Origin: Dissophora ornata
Taxonomy: Eukaryota > Mortierellomycota > Mortierellomycetes > Mortierellales > Mortierellaceae
Reading direction: 5' to 3'
Assembly (NCBI GenBank): GCA_025201705.1
Contig: MU617055.1
Coordinates: 1 to 25,207 of the forward strand
DNA: 25,207 bases
Below, piece by piece: positions 9,552 through 19,126 of this stretch (positions are counted from its first letter, which is position 1; each line of letters begins with the position of its first letter). Under the pieces are notes generated by a model. The model made no database searches and had not been told where the DNA came from. It worked only from the letters and a program-made list of their open reading frames with translations. A program made the position numbers and the translations under genes.

Positions 9552-11500
9552 ATGGCGCCCACAGCCTCAGCTCGGCTTGACAGAATCAACACCGTGGCAC
9601 CCTCGCTCATGAAGCCCAGCATGGGTTTGGGATCCCGGACCCCAATGCACCTCGTCCATGTCTCAAACATGAAGCTGAATGCAGAGATGTTCTCCTCCCG
9701 GTGCAAGTCCATTCATCGGCGCATCCTTATTAGGAACTTTTTGACAATGCTCTACCAGCAGCACCCAATCGACTGGATCGAGGAAAACCCTGCGGACGAT
9801 AAAGATCAATGGCTGGAGCAGACACTCTCTGCTGCTGGCATTGGCCATTCAGATGCTCCTGCTCAGGTAAGCACCCTTGTTTCCTTCACTGCGAGGTACG
9901 GCAAAAAGGTAAAGCCTGCTCCATACCAGCCCAGCTAACGGTCAAAAAAATTATTATTTGCGTATTGTCTTGTCATATGAAGGAGTACGAGTATGGCTAC
10001 GACTACTATGACCAGGACGACTACGAGTACTCGTCGTCGTCCTCACTCGAGTACGGCCACGGCAGCAGCAGCGACAGAAGCTATGGCCGCGGTCTCTTGG
10101 AGGAGCCGACGCTATCCCCTTCTTCAGCCGGGGCAGCGTCGGCAGTCACTTCGCGTCGAAGACCTCAGTCCCTGCGATCGAGCAACGTCCCCCTTCCTCG
10201 CCCCGTCTCGATGGAGCTACCCGTGGCACTGCAGTCGTATCTCTCGACGGTCTTTGATGTGGACTGGTCTGTCGGTCTTGCCAACGAGAAGCGGCCACCG
10301 TTCGGCAAGCAATCGCCCTCCCCGCCCAGCGCCACTGGCGTCGCCGATTCGCCGCGCCACGATGCCCATGCTCAACAGGATGCTTCCCGCCACGCGACCA
10401 AGCTCCAGCAGAGCATCGTACGCCAGGACACCCAGCCTCAACACGACACGACGCATGACAGCAGCCGTAACAATCCTGAGCAAAGCCAGCAGACTCATAT
10501 CCACAACCACATCCATATCCACATCCACAACTACCCGCCAGATGGCCCGCTCAGTAGCACCAGCACCAGCACCAGCACCTCCAGCGAGAGGTCCTGTCCT
10601 CCCCCTGTCATTCGATCCTCGCGATACCCGAAGCAACAGCTGCAGGCCACTGTATCTTCGCGGGAGCATCCTCATTCTCAGCAGCAGCATTCGCATTCGC
10701 ATGCTCCTCGCGGAGCCATCCACAACAGACACGACGACAAAGCACCAATGTCTGCGAACGACCTCCACTCGTACATCTCCGAATTCCCCTCACCACCCTC
10801 AAAGACGCAACAATCCTATACAACACCTGTGGCGATAGAAGCGGCTGGTCCAATTACTGCCCCCACACCAACCTCATTTGCATCTTCCTCCATCTCCACC
10901 GCCTCCTCCTCGTCCGCTGTATACCCGCCTGAAAAGCCTGTTGGTCATATATCTAATCCAGAAGAAGAGCAGCCTTACATTGCTACAGCGCCTCCAGTTC
11001 CTTCGCGATACTCGCGCTCTCCACCCCCGCCGCCTTATACCCAGACATTTGAGGATACTCCAGAATCAAAATACGAGGATCTGTCGTATCCTCGGCCAAT
11101 GAAGCAAGTGCAGCCTCCAACATTCTCTACGCCGATAAAGCCACAGATGCCAATTCCATCCTCACTTGTCTTGCCATCGCCATCACCGCCGTCACCATAT
11201 AGCAGTGCTAGCCAGAAGCTGATCGAGTATCAGAAGTACCAGGAGCGTCAAAAGATGTTCCTAAGAGATGAAGAGACCAAGGATCCACGATCTGGAGATG
11301 GATTAGGCTTCATCAAGCAATTGTTCAAGCAAAACCCGAAAAAGAAGAAGCCTGTAGCGGTAATCAGCGCCCCATTGTCCTCGACGACGTCGTCCCTGTT
11401 GCTGGGCTCCCACACTCCGTACCTGATACAGGACGTTGCTCAGCGGAATAAGCTATCCGCTGTGCCATCTGTCCGGACACGATCTGAACGAATGTTATGA
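9552..11500 (+). CDS. Hypothetical protein, largely disordered, with a short conserved-looking N-terminus
   Basis: I do not recognise this protein. Exons 9552-9866 and 9983-11500 (GTAAGC..GAAG, phase 0) give 610 residues. The start is the first ATG in frame after a pyrimidine-rich leader. Residues about 30-100 (HLVHVSNMKLNAEMF..., HRRILIRNFLTMLY, HPIDWIEENPADD) look globular and helical. The motif QSYLSTVFDVDWSVGLANE follows a Tyr/Asp/Ser-rich run. The rest is low complexity, rich in Ser, Pro, Gln and His. It includes an alternating His-Ile run at about 277-287, a Ser-Thr dipeptide run, and proline-rich stretches. A charged segment near the C-terminus (KLIEYQKYQERQKMFLRDEE) precedes a KKKK patch (558-561), possibly a nuclear signal. 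It lies 201 bp upstream of the next plus-strand gene, with AATAAA at 11510-11520. Confidence 0.82.
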
Positions 11501-11509
11501 TTAAGAGAA

Positions 11510-11520
11510 AATAAAATAAA
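11510..11520 (+). terminator. Overlapping AATAAA signals after the 9552 gene
   Basis: Two overlapping AATAAA hexamers (11510-11515 and 11515-11520) lie 10-20 nt past the stop codon of the 610-residue gene. They are the likely 3' processing signal, given that the next gene starts only 201 bp after the stop. Confidence 0.5.
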
Positions 11521-11701
11521 GAATCGAAAACACAGTCGTTTCATTGGTCCTGCCCTGATCTTCCGCAACATACCAGTCCTCTCCCTTGTGATTGTTACAT
11601 CCCCCTCTTCCCTTTTTCCATCGTCTCCTCCACATCCACATCATCCTCTGCACCATCTCGACATCTTCATCCATCTCTCGCGTATAGTCGGAAATAACAA
11701 C

Positions 11702-13821
11702 ATGCCGCTGGCGGGTCACTCAGAGATCCTGCCTCTGCATGGACACCCTGACGGATCCATAGGTCAATGGAGCGCCTACGCCCGGAATCTCGCCAGGCGC
11801 ATCACCCTATCGCGTGCGGTCGTCGCCTTCCTCACCATCCTGGCCCTCTATGTCTTTGCCAGCTCCCACTCTGGTGGAAGTGATTCTCTCGGGACCAGGA
11901 GCAGCATCGACAATCCTTCCTTGGCAGAGTTACAGATACCATCGAAGGACAAGAAGATCAGGGAAGAGCGCGAGCGGATGATGCTTGAGTGGGACTCGCG
12001 GTCAAACTATAGAACAGATCTCTCGGAGGCTGGGCCTGGCCGCATCAGCTCCTACCCAGCACATCTCTTCACATCAAGCTCGGGAGACTACTCACCCTCG
12101 ACATCAAAGTACGTTCCAGTCACAGCCGTCATTCTTTCATGGAAGCGCAAGGGGGGCGTCAAGGCAGTCGTAGCCCATCTGCGAAGGTACCCTTTCATTC
12201 AAGAGATCCTCATCTGGAACAACAATCCAGAAGTCGTCCTCAAGGCCTCCGAGTTTGAATTCCGCGGACAAATGCGCGATGGCGTTATTAACAACACCAC
12301 CCTCAACACCGGGCCGTCTGTTACCGTCTTCAACTCTGTGGCGAACTTGCACGACTTTTCAAAGTACACCACCTGCACCCTGGCAAAATACGACCACTGC
12401 TACATTCAGGACGACGACTGGATCAATCTGTCGCTGGATTCAATGTACACGGTCTTTGTGGATCACCCCAGCAGCTTGGTGACTAGCACGATCCCTGCCA
12501 TGTACGCTCAGCAACGAACCTGGATGTTCCAGAATCGTCAGATCGGCCTGCATACTGGATTCAGCTGGCTAGGAGCCGGATCTTTTATGCCCAAAAAGGC
12601 TGTCTTCAAGTTTCTGTTGCAATTAGGTGGGAGCAACCTGTGGAAAGAGCGAGTCCAGCTTTCGGACCTGTTCTTTTCGCTATGGAGGAACCAGTATCCC
12701 ATTGTTCTCAGTCATGCCCTGGCCCCTCTGGATCAGAGCTCAAGCTGGAGTGGAAGGATTGACCAATGGAGTGTCGTATACGAGCACATGGTAAGTCTAC
12801 TCCCTCATCTACCTGCCAAAATTCGTTGCCTGCACTGACGCATTAAGCAACCGACTTTGATATTGACTGTGAACACTTCTTTCTACCTTCGGACAGGCGG
12901 ATGCAATGATGCGGATCACGACTGTGTTGTCTGGAGTAGGAATAGTGCAAGGATCACCACACAGAGTTGGTGCCAAGTCTGACTTTGTCGCAGATGAAGA
13001 AACACCGCTCTTCAAGGATCGCCACACGAGGTTAGTCGCTAGGTTGAAGGAGAGGAATATGTTGGTTCGGATGGATTACAACAAGATACAGTAAAATGTC
13101 GAGGGAACTCTCTTGATTGACATCTGAAGGATTATGCTCTTCTCCATTACTAGATCGAGCTGCGCAAATGACAAGTGTCTATTCCAGACCGATGTGGACA
13201 TGTTCCCAGCGCCAGAGTTAGTCAAGTGGCCAGCAGAGCCTCACAACAGAGATATTCACGCACACGAAGCCCGTTTCAAGGCACTGGATTACCCGAGCGC
13301 AGAGTTTGTCGCTATGCACACGTATCACTATGCAGTGGATCAGGATCTGTCGACTTGCTGGCGCAGTTATCTTCCATTGGTGAAGGGCCAGTTCTTTGGT
13401 GTGCAGTTCGTGCTGCCACTGATGGATTTGCGCGAGAATGCAAAGTCGGTTGAGATTTGGTCGACATTGGCTTCGACGCTGCAGGTCCTTGAGTCCAACA
13501 TGATCATCAAAGCCAGTATTAATGGCGACGCATGGGTATGTATTTTGGATTTGCTTTGTTGTTTATTTTATTTTATAATCTCCAATCTGACCTCTCTCAC
13601 TTTCCCCCTTTACTCTTGTTTAACAGATGACTTGCTCAGGAACGACTGAGAGGACCCAGGGGTCTGTCCGGTTTATGGATCTGAGCTGTACAGACACAGG
13701 GAAGAAGGTCGGCATCCAACTCGATACACGGGGGATTCAGTATCTTCGCTTCGAGATGACGGAGAAGGTGGCTTCACCCATCGAAATTTGCGGATTCCGT
13801 ATTGGAGACATGTTGCTTTAG
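11702..13821 (+). CDS. Type II membrane glycosyltransferase-like protein
   Basis: Exons 11702-12790, 12897-13030, 13154-13535 and 13627-13821 join in phase to 1800 nt and 599 residues. A short basic cytosolic N-terminus is followed by one membrane segment (about residues 39-53, VVAFLTILALYVFA) and a luminal domain, the layout of Golgi glycosyltransferases. The catalytic region begins near residue 138 with VTAVILSWKRKGGVKAVV, then IQEILIWNNNPEV. It continues to YIQDDDWIN (DDD at about 237-239), a DxD-type metal/sugar-nucleotide site as in GT-A folds. The FSWLGAGSFMPKKAV segment fits an acceptor-side loop. The C-terminal third (from about 408, SSCANDKC...) holds several cysteines and a beta-rich domain ending CGFRIGDMLL. 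GT64-like enzymes are the nearest recollection; the exact family, donor and acceptor are not established. Confidence 0.85.
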
Positions 13822-14080
13822 CCGACTTTTCTTTCATAGCATTTTCGACCATATAAATACATACACCCTTTTTTTAGAGTCTTTTTTCATACTCGTTTTC
13901 TCTATACGGAAAGAAAGTAAAAAATAAAACTTTTAATATATTACGCTTTATCAATTTAGATGGTTTACATCGAATCTCCAAATGCAAGCTACATTCTACA
14001 AAGGTTCGCTGTTAAATATCATGGATGGAAGCAGGGGGATTGTGTACAGGCTATACATTTCTTTTTCTTTCTTTCTTTTT
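13822..14080. terminator. Convergent 3' ends (glycosyltransferase-like gene and subtilase)
   Basis: Only 259 bp separate the stop codons of two convergent genes, so their 3' UTRs probably abut or overlap. AATAAA on the plus strand at 13923-13928 is a plausible processing signal for the upstream gene. Flanking sequence is T- and A-rich. No clear minus-strand hexamer was seen. Confidence 0.5.
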
Positions 14081-16210
14081 TTACAAGGAGGCGGCGATGA
14101 AGGTCAATGTTGAACCCACAGTTGAGAGGATCGTCAACGCCTGGATGACAGTCAAGGTAGGACCGTGGTTTGTGCTTATACTGCTGACGGATGGGGAGCC
14201 GCTGATGTAATGTGGGCCGGTGACATCGTTGCTGGGGATTGGAGCCGTGGGCCCGTTATTTCCATCACCGTTGGCGCTGTCACCAGTATTATTTCCATTA
14301 TCTCCACTGGTTCCGGCGGTTCCGCCGCCATTCCCGTTGCTATCGCCACTACTGCTGACACCGATGATACCAACGCCGTTGAAGGCCAAGAGGTTGGTTT
14401 CTGAAGGTCCCTTGAAGTTCTTGACAACATTATGGGTGCCGAGCTGAAGGATCCTGTTTCCGAGGCTCCTGGGGGACCACGAGCCGTCGGACCGGTCGCC
14501 CTGCTCAGCGCCCATGATCAAAGCGGCGATACCGGCGACGCTTGGGGCAGAGAAGGACGTGCCGCTGTCGGTGTAGACCTCACGGTTGGTGGGTCCGATC
14601 CAGGTCGAGCGAACACGCTCGCCGGGGGCATAGATGTTGACGCACTTGCCGTAGTTGGAGAAACCCGACATTTGGTCATTGATGTTGGTCGATCCTACTG
14701 TGAAGGCCATGGAGGCTGAGGCTGGGGAGTAGTTGCAAGCATCCTGACCAACGTTGCGCTCGTTTCCGTTTCCTGCCGCAGCAACAATGAACATGCCAGA
14801 CTGGACCAAAGTGTCGACAGCAGAGTTCAAGACCTTGGAGTAACCAGCGCCAAGGGAGAGGTTGACAACATTCCGGTGATTCGAGGACAGGGAGTTCTGT
14901 TTGATGACCCAGTCGAGGGCGGCGAGGATCTGTGAGAGGGTGCTGGTGCCATCCTTGTTGAGGCCCTTGACGGCAATGAGGTTAGCCTTCTTGGCAACAC
15001 CAAAGGTGTGAGAGCCAACAACGCCGGCAACGAAGGTGCCGTGGCCGTTGTCGTCGGTGTTGGGAGCGCCGGGGACGGTGGTCGTTCCCCAGTGGGCACG
15101 GCCCTCAAAGTCGACGTGGTTGATGTTGATGCCGGTGTCGATAATGTAGACATCGACACCCTGGCCTGCCGAGTTGGGGTAGTTGTAGTCGGTCGAGAGC
15201 GGCAGGTGGCGCTGCGAGACGCGAGGGAGACCCTAATATGGAAAATGTGTAGAAATCGTAGGAAAGTTTGAAAGTTGGGAAAGTTAGCAAATGAGTAAAC
15301 ACAGTGGGAAATTTTATGTTTCAGCGTCAGTGTTGAGTGGAATGTGGGAATGCGGTTTTCAAGGAATGCGCGCAGGGCTCATCGACGACGATACACGACG
15401 GGGTGTCAAAACTACATGTGCACGACGGCGTTTCACCGGGGAAAAAGAGGAACTTACCCAGCTGGGCGCACTCCGCTGCACCGTGTACGCATTGTTGGGT
15501 CCGAAAGAGTCCTTGGCGCTCACAGGCGAGACATACTCCTTGACCTCATGCACCTTCTTGGAGATGCCGTTGTCGTTGTGCAGCTGCGAGTCTTCCGAAC
15601 CTGGAATCTGAACCTCGCCCTCGATCTTTTGATCTGCTTTCTGGGCATGGAGGTCCATCTGCTCGCCTATGACATCCAAGGCCCGTTCGAGGCGCTGCAC
15701 TTTGTTCGCCATCGCTACTTTGTTATTGTAGTCCTCCAGCTCAGGAAACCGGATCTCGATATCCTTTTCCACAAGATCTACGCCAGCGTCGCTTGCCAGC
15801 ATTTCAGCCTCTTCGTCTGAGAAATCTCCATGCCAGACATGGAACTCGTCGTCGTCAAAAGTGAGCCAGCGACCCTTGGATTTGATCTGGAGTGGTTCTG
15901 TTCCTGTGGTTGCTAATGGTGTTGTCGTGTTCGAGTCATTCTCGTCAAAGGTATTCAGAGCCTCGACCTGAGCCTTGGACTTGCCATGGCGCCTGTTATG
16001 GCCGGCAAGGGCTTTGGCCTGTGAGATGGACAAGGTCAGCTCACCGGCTTTATAGTCAAACTTGGGGTGTGCTCCATCTGTCTGAATTCTGGAGACACCA
16101 GCCAATTGGATATTTGCGGCCGAGCCCTCTTTGAAGCGGACAAGGTAGTCTGTGGCATGGGTGAAGGGCACGAGCAGAAGTGGAAGAGGCAAGAGGCATG
16201 CAACTTTCAT
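14081..16210 (-). CDS. Secreted subtilisin-like serine protease (S8) with I9 propeptide and probable GPI tail
   Basis: Exons 16210-15458 and 15232-14081 (GTAAGT..TTAG, phase 0) give 634 residues. The protein begins with a signal peptide (MKVACLLPLPLLLVPFTHA), then a long propeptide with an I9-type inhibitor region (YLVRFKEGSA ... DAGVDLVEKDIEIRF). The mature proteinase K-like domain starts near SAPSWGLPRVSQR. The catalytic residues are present: Asp283 in YIIDTGI, His315 in DDNGHGTFVAG and Ser477 in DSGTSFSAPSVAG. The oxyanion Asn is in AAAGNGN. After the domain comes a Gly/Ser/Asn/Asp-rich linker and a final hydrophobic segment of about 27 residues (from GPTLTVIQALTIL to the end) with no basic tail. 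This is the shape of a GPI-attachment signal, implying a cell-wall or plasma-membrane enzyme. The active-site motif has F-S-A-P instead of the common M-A-x-P. Confidence 0.93.
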
Positions 16211-16261
16211 TGCTGATTAGATGGGAAGGAGAGATGGGAAGAAGGAATTAGTGGGAAGTAG

Positions 16262-16297
16262 GAGAGAGAGAGAGAGAGAGAGTGTGTGTGTGTGTGT
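16262..16297. repeat. (GA)n(GT)n dinucleotide repeat
   Basis: About ten GA units on the plus strand pass directly into about eight GT units. The repeat lies 50-90 bp upstream of the subtilase start codon, so on the transcribed strand it is a CA/CT-rich leader. Confidence 0.9.
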
Positions 16298-16371
16298 ATG
16301 TGAGGCAAGAGAGTGTTTTTTCAAGTGCTGTCTATCTAATTGGCTCACTTGATCTGGGGATGGCAGGGGCT

Positions 16372-16379
16372 TAAATATA
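16372..16379 (-). promoter_or_regulatory. TATA-like box of the subtilase gene
   Basis: The minus strand reads TATATTTA, about 160 bp upstream of the subtilase start codon (16210). The sequence match and spacing with a 5' leader are plausible; function is inferred. Confidence 0.4.
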
Positions 16380-17346
16380 CTAGGATGAGAGCGAAGGTGG
16401 CGAAAAGAGGAGAAGAACAAGAAAAGATAAAAAAAAAGAGGAGGAGGGAGGATAGATATACGGAAAACAGGCAGGGAGAAAGGAATGATGTGCAGTAGAT
16501 CGGCGGCCGTTGGAGAAACACATATTATAACATTCCACATATAACATTCGCGATATGAGACGACGCTTTTTCCATGTAAGACCGGTGGTTGCATTTTTTT
16601 GACATTTTGTTCTGTTCGAAATTCCAACTCACCCGCATCAACTACAGGATCCCATGGATGTATACATGCACAGCAATGTAGTAAATATAGCATACTAAGC
16701 ACATATAGCCAGGTTGCACATTAGACTACATGCGGGGGAAAAGCCCGATGGACCCACAGTTGCACTCTGGAATATAGTTGGGCTAGCTAGTACCAAGGGT
16801 GACGACAGCGCAACTCCTGCGCGATTGCCGGGGAATAGATAGATGAGCGAGCCCTGTGTGGCGTTTCAAACTATCTAGAGGACGAATGAAACTTTAAGGG
16901 CTGGACTCTGCGCCCGAAACCCGCACCAATCGCACCGCCGAAACCTTTGGAAACGTCAACGGAAATGTCAATGGATATTATTGAGATCACTCAACCGAAC
17001 GTCGACAACCGTGACACGCGAGCACGCATGGCACCCATGCAGTCATATTCGTGCGACACTAGGTCGTGTCCATGTGCTTGACGCGGTTCGGACTGCGGCG
17101 CAGGAGCAAACCTAAACGTCCTTGGAGTTTTAATAATATGTAATAATATGACCAATCTTCGCCTGTGTCAACAGGAGTCAACTGTACTCATCTGTGTACA
17201 AACTTCCCAGTTGGTTTTAGGCCTCCATGGCTCTGTTCCACGCTTGCTGCCCACACATAAGTACCCCAGTTTTCACCCTCCCTCTTCAAATCAAACAATA
17301 ATCCTTGCTATACACCCGCCATTCTTCACTCGCAAAAATACTAAAC

Positions 17347-18009
17347 ATGGCCGCAATCCAGGAAACGCCGTCTGCTCGAGAGAATGCCATGGCTATGGGA
17401 CCGTACATGATCTGCGAGGATCCACCCCACTATCTTTCAGCAGTCGGCTTCAAGGACATTCCCGAGATGGTCAGAGTCCTCAACATCAACAAGGATGTCT
17501 ACAACGGCACTTCCTCTTTTGAATACCCGTACCTCGAATCACACGCCCAGGCCAGAGTCGCACGAGCTGTTGCAAACACCGCCGAGAAGGGCTACAACAC
17601 CCGTTGGGCCATGCGTACATCTCCAGAAGGGCCACTAATTGGTTGGATCCACACGCACTCTGAACCAACTATTAACGAGGTCCATCCAGAGACTAGCAGG
17701 CCACTTAAGGTTACCAGCATTGGATATTGGGTCAGTCCTGAGTATACACGCAAAGGATACGCAGGGAGATCTGCCCGGTTCGTAACGCAAGAGATCCTAT
17801 TCAAGGAGCTTGATTACGACATTGTGCGTGGAGAGTCCTATCTTTACAACACTGGGAGCCGCAAGGCCATGGAAGGAGCAGGGATGGTGTTGGAGATGGA
17901 AGCAAAGTCGGTCTTTATCCAGAAGCTTCAGGAGGAACGAAATGTCTGTTGCTATGCTGCTCATCGAGATAACTCAACAAGGAGTGTGATCACCAAACCA
18001 CGAGCGTGA
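17347..18009 (+). CDS. GNAT-family N-acetyltransferase (RimJ/RimL-like)
   Basis: Single-exon gene of 220 residues; the ATG at 17347 has the context AAACATGG. The acetyl-CoA-binding motif A is visible as SIGYWVSPEYTRKGYAGRSAR, with the R-K-G-Y-A-G pyrophosphate loop at about 135-140. It is followed by a helix (FVTQEILFKELDYDIVRG) and the typical late strand-and-helix NTGSRKAMEGAGMVLEMEAK. This is the Acetyltransf_3 pattern, which includes ribosomal-protein and small-molecule acetyltransferases. No signal peptide is seen, so it is probably cytosolic. The substrate is unknown. Its 3' end is convergent with the minus-strand gene ending at 18229. Confidence 0.87.
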   Translation: MAAIQETPSARENAMAMGPYMICEDPPHYLSAVGFKDIPEMVRVLNINKDVYNGTSSFEYPYLESHAQARVARAVANTAEKGYNTRWAMRTSPEGPLIGWIHTHSEPTINEVHPETSRPLKVTSIGYWVSPEYTRKGYAGRSARFVTQEILFKELDYDIVRGESYLYNTGSRKAMEGAGMVLEMEAKSVFIQKLQEERNVCCYAAHRDNSTRSVITKPRA

Positions 18010-18228
18010 GAGCGTAACCCCGAGCCATGCAAACATAAAACTGCTATTAGAGAACTCTGTTATAAAACTGCACTCTTTTCCTTGCACTTTGCTTATCATT
18101 GCAAGCATTGTATCCACCTCGGCATTTGGTGTACACTGCACTCATTGGAGTCTTTTGTATGTATATTCTTTATTGTACACGGCGAAGGGGGAGGGGAGGG
18201 GAATGTGAATAAAAAGAGGCGCTGCAAT
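18010..18228. terminator. Overlapping convergent 3' UTRs with signals on both strands
   Basis: Between the GNAT stop and the stop of the minus-strand gene are AATAAA on the plus strand (18208-18213) and AATAAA on the minus strand (18174-18169). Each lies past the other's position. If both are used, the two transcripts overlap tail-to-tail over about 40 nt plus the cleavage distance. Confidence 0.45.
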
Positions 18229-19005
18229 TCAGTCCAGGGCAACGGACCGTACTCTAGTCTTCTCATTCCTGACCTTGACCAGCGTGGTTTTTGGAACCTT
18301 TGCGGTCTTCTGATGCTTGAGAGGCAGCTTGAGCGCTCTGCTAAGTTCCGTGTCATGTGCAATCGCAAGACGAACGTTCTTCAGCTTGACAGCCTTGGCA
18401 GACTTGGAGAGCTCGTGTTCTGTCATGGACATGTAGAGATCCCCACCCGTGAGGTCGCTGCTCGTGAAGCTCATGGTCTCTTCCACCTGGTCATCTGACT
18501 CTGATTCACCCTCGATCACATCCTCCAGCGATGGGGCTGTGGACTTTGGGATCTTGACACTAGCAGATTTCCGCAGAGGAGTCGAAGAATGCTGACGCTT
18601 CTTGGAGATCTTGACGACCCAGACGTCGGGCTGCGCAGTTGCAACCGAGGAGCTGTTGATGCTGGCCGCGGTCATAGTCTTGCTGATATTCGTGAACCCG
18701 TCCTCGCTAAGTGCAGAAACGGTCAAGGGCGCAAGCTGGGCTGCGGAGGCGTCGATGTAGATCTCATCGTCATCTTCTTCGCTGTCTGAGGCGTAGGCCG
18801 AGTTGACGACCGACCAGGAGGAGACGCTGATTCGGTCAAGGTCATCGTCGCTCACGGCCCTTGTCAACATGGCCCTGCTTGTGAGGTTGAATGTAGGAGC
18901 ATTATCGGCAGTGTTCGTTGTGATGTGAGAGTTGTACTCTGATTCGAGGAGGACAGAGTACGGGTTGCGAACCTCGATTGGAGTCTGGGGGAGGATGATC
19001 GACAT
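18229..19005 (-). CDS. Small acidic Ser-rich protein of unknown function with LIR-like motif
   Basis: I do not recognise this 258-residue, single-exon protein. The frame stays open to an earlier ATG at 19281. The ATG at 19005 is chosen because a TATAAATA box lies between the two, at 19126-19119. The N-terminal half is Ser/Thr-rich with S-D-D-D-L-D-R-I-S-V-S-S-W-S-V-V (Trp64-Val67), followed by an acidic run SDSEEDDDEIYID. The middle has basic Ser-rich patches (SKKRQHSSTPLRKSASVKIP) and another acidic segment (EGESESDDQVEE). The C-terminus is Lys/Arg-rich (LKHQKTAKVPKTTLVKVRNE). No signal peptide or membrane segment is seen. The composition suggests a regulated, phosphorylated adaptor. A W-x-x-V core with preceding acids and serines is what Atg8-binding (LIR) motifs look like, but such short motifs also occur by chance. 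Confidence 0.75.
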   Translation of the reverse strand: MSIILPQTPIEVRNPYSVLLESEYNSHITTNTADNAPTFNLTSRAMLTRAVSDDDLDRISVSSWSVVNSAYASDSEEDDDEIYIDASAAQLAPLTVSALSEDGFTNISKTMTAASINSSSVATAQPDVWVVKISKKRQHSSTPLRKSASVKIPKSTAPSLEDVIEGESESDDQVEETMSFTSSDLTGGDLYMSMTEHELSKSAKAVKLKNVRLAIAHDTELSRALKLPLKHQKTAKVPKTTLVKVRNEKTRVRSVALD

Positions 19006-19024
19006 GTTTTGGTAGCGCAAAGGC

Positions 19025-19048
19025 GTGTGTCTGTGTGTCTGTGTGTCT
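19025..19048. repeat. Three tandem GTGTGTCT octamers
   Basis: The plus strand reads GTGTGTCT three times in a row. It lies about 20 bp upstream of the minus-strand start codon at 19005, inside the predicted 5' leader, where the RNA carries AGACACAC units. Confidence 0.85.
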
Positions 19049-19118
19049 GTGAATGTGGACGAGTGGATGAGTGGGGAAGTTGCTGTGGAGTGGGGAAGGA
19101 GGGTGGAGGAGAAAGAGG

Positions 19119-19126
19119 TATTTATA
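19119..19126 (-). promoter_or_regulatory. TATA box of the 18229-19005 gene
   Basis: The minus strand reads TATAAATA about 114 bp upstream of the ATG at 19005. It supports that start over the in-frame ATG at 19281. Confidence 0.55.

Larger units (their letters stand above)
16211..17346. promoter_or_regulatory. Divergent intergenic region between subtilase and GNAT gene
   Basis: About 1.1 kb serves two divergent genes. On the subtilase side there is a minus-strand TATA-like box at 16379-16372 and a GA/GT dinucleotide repeat at 16262-16297. On the GNAT side the last 90 bp before the start are C/T/A-rich with no clear TATA box. The rest (about 16500-17150) shows no gene, RNA gene or long repeat that I can recognise. 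Confidence 0.5.

Noticed and set aside
9993..10838. 281-codon plus-strand frame overlapping the 610-residue gene, and the 183-codon antisense frame at 10217-10768
   Set aside because: Both are shadows kept open by the GC-rich, stop-poor low-complexity coding region. The gene's own frame has splice continuity and a real start.
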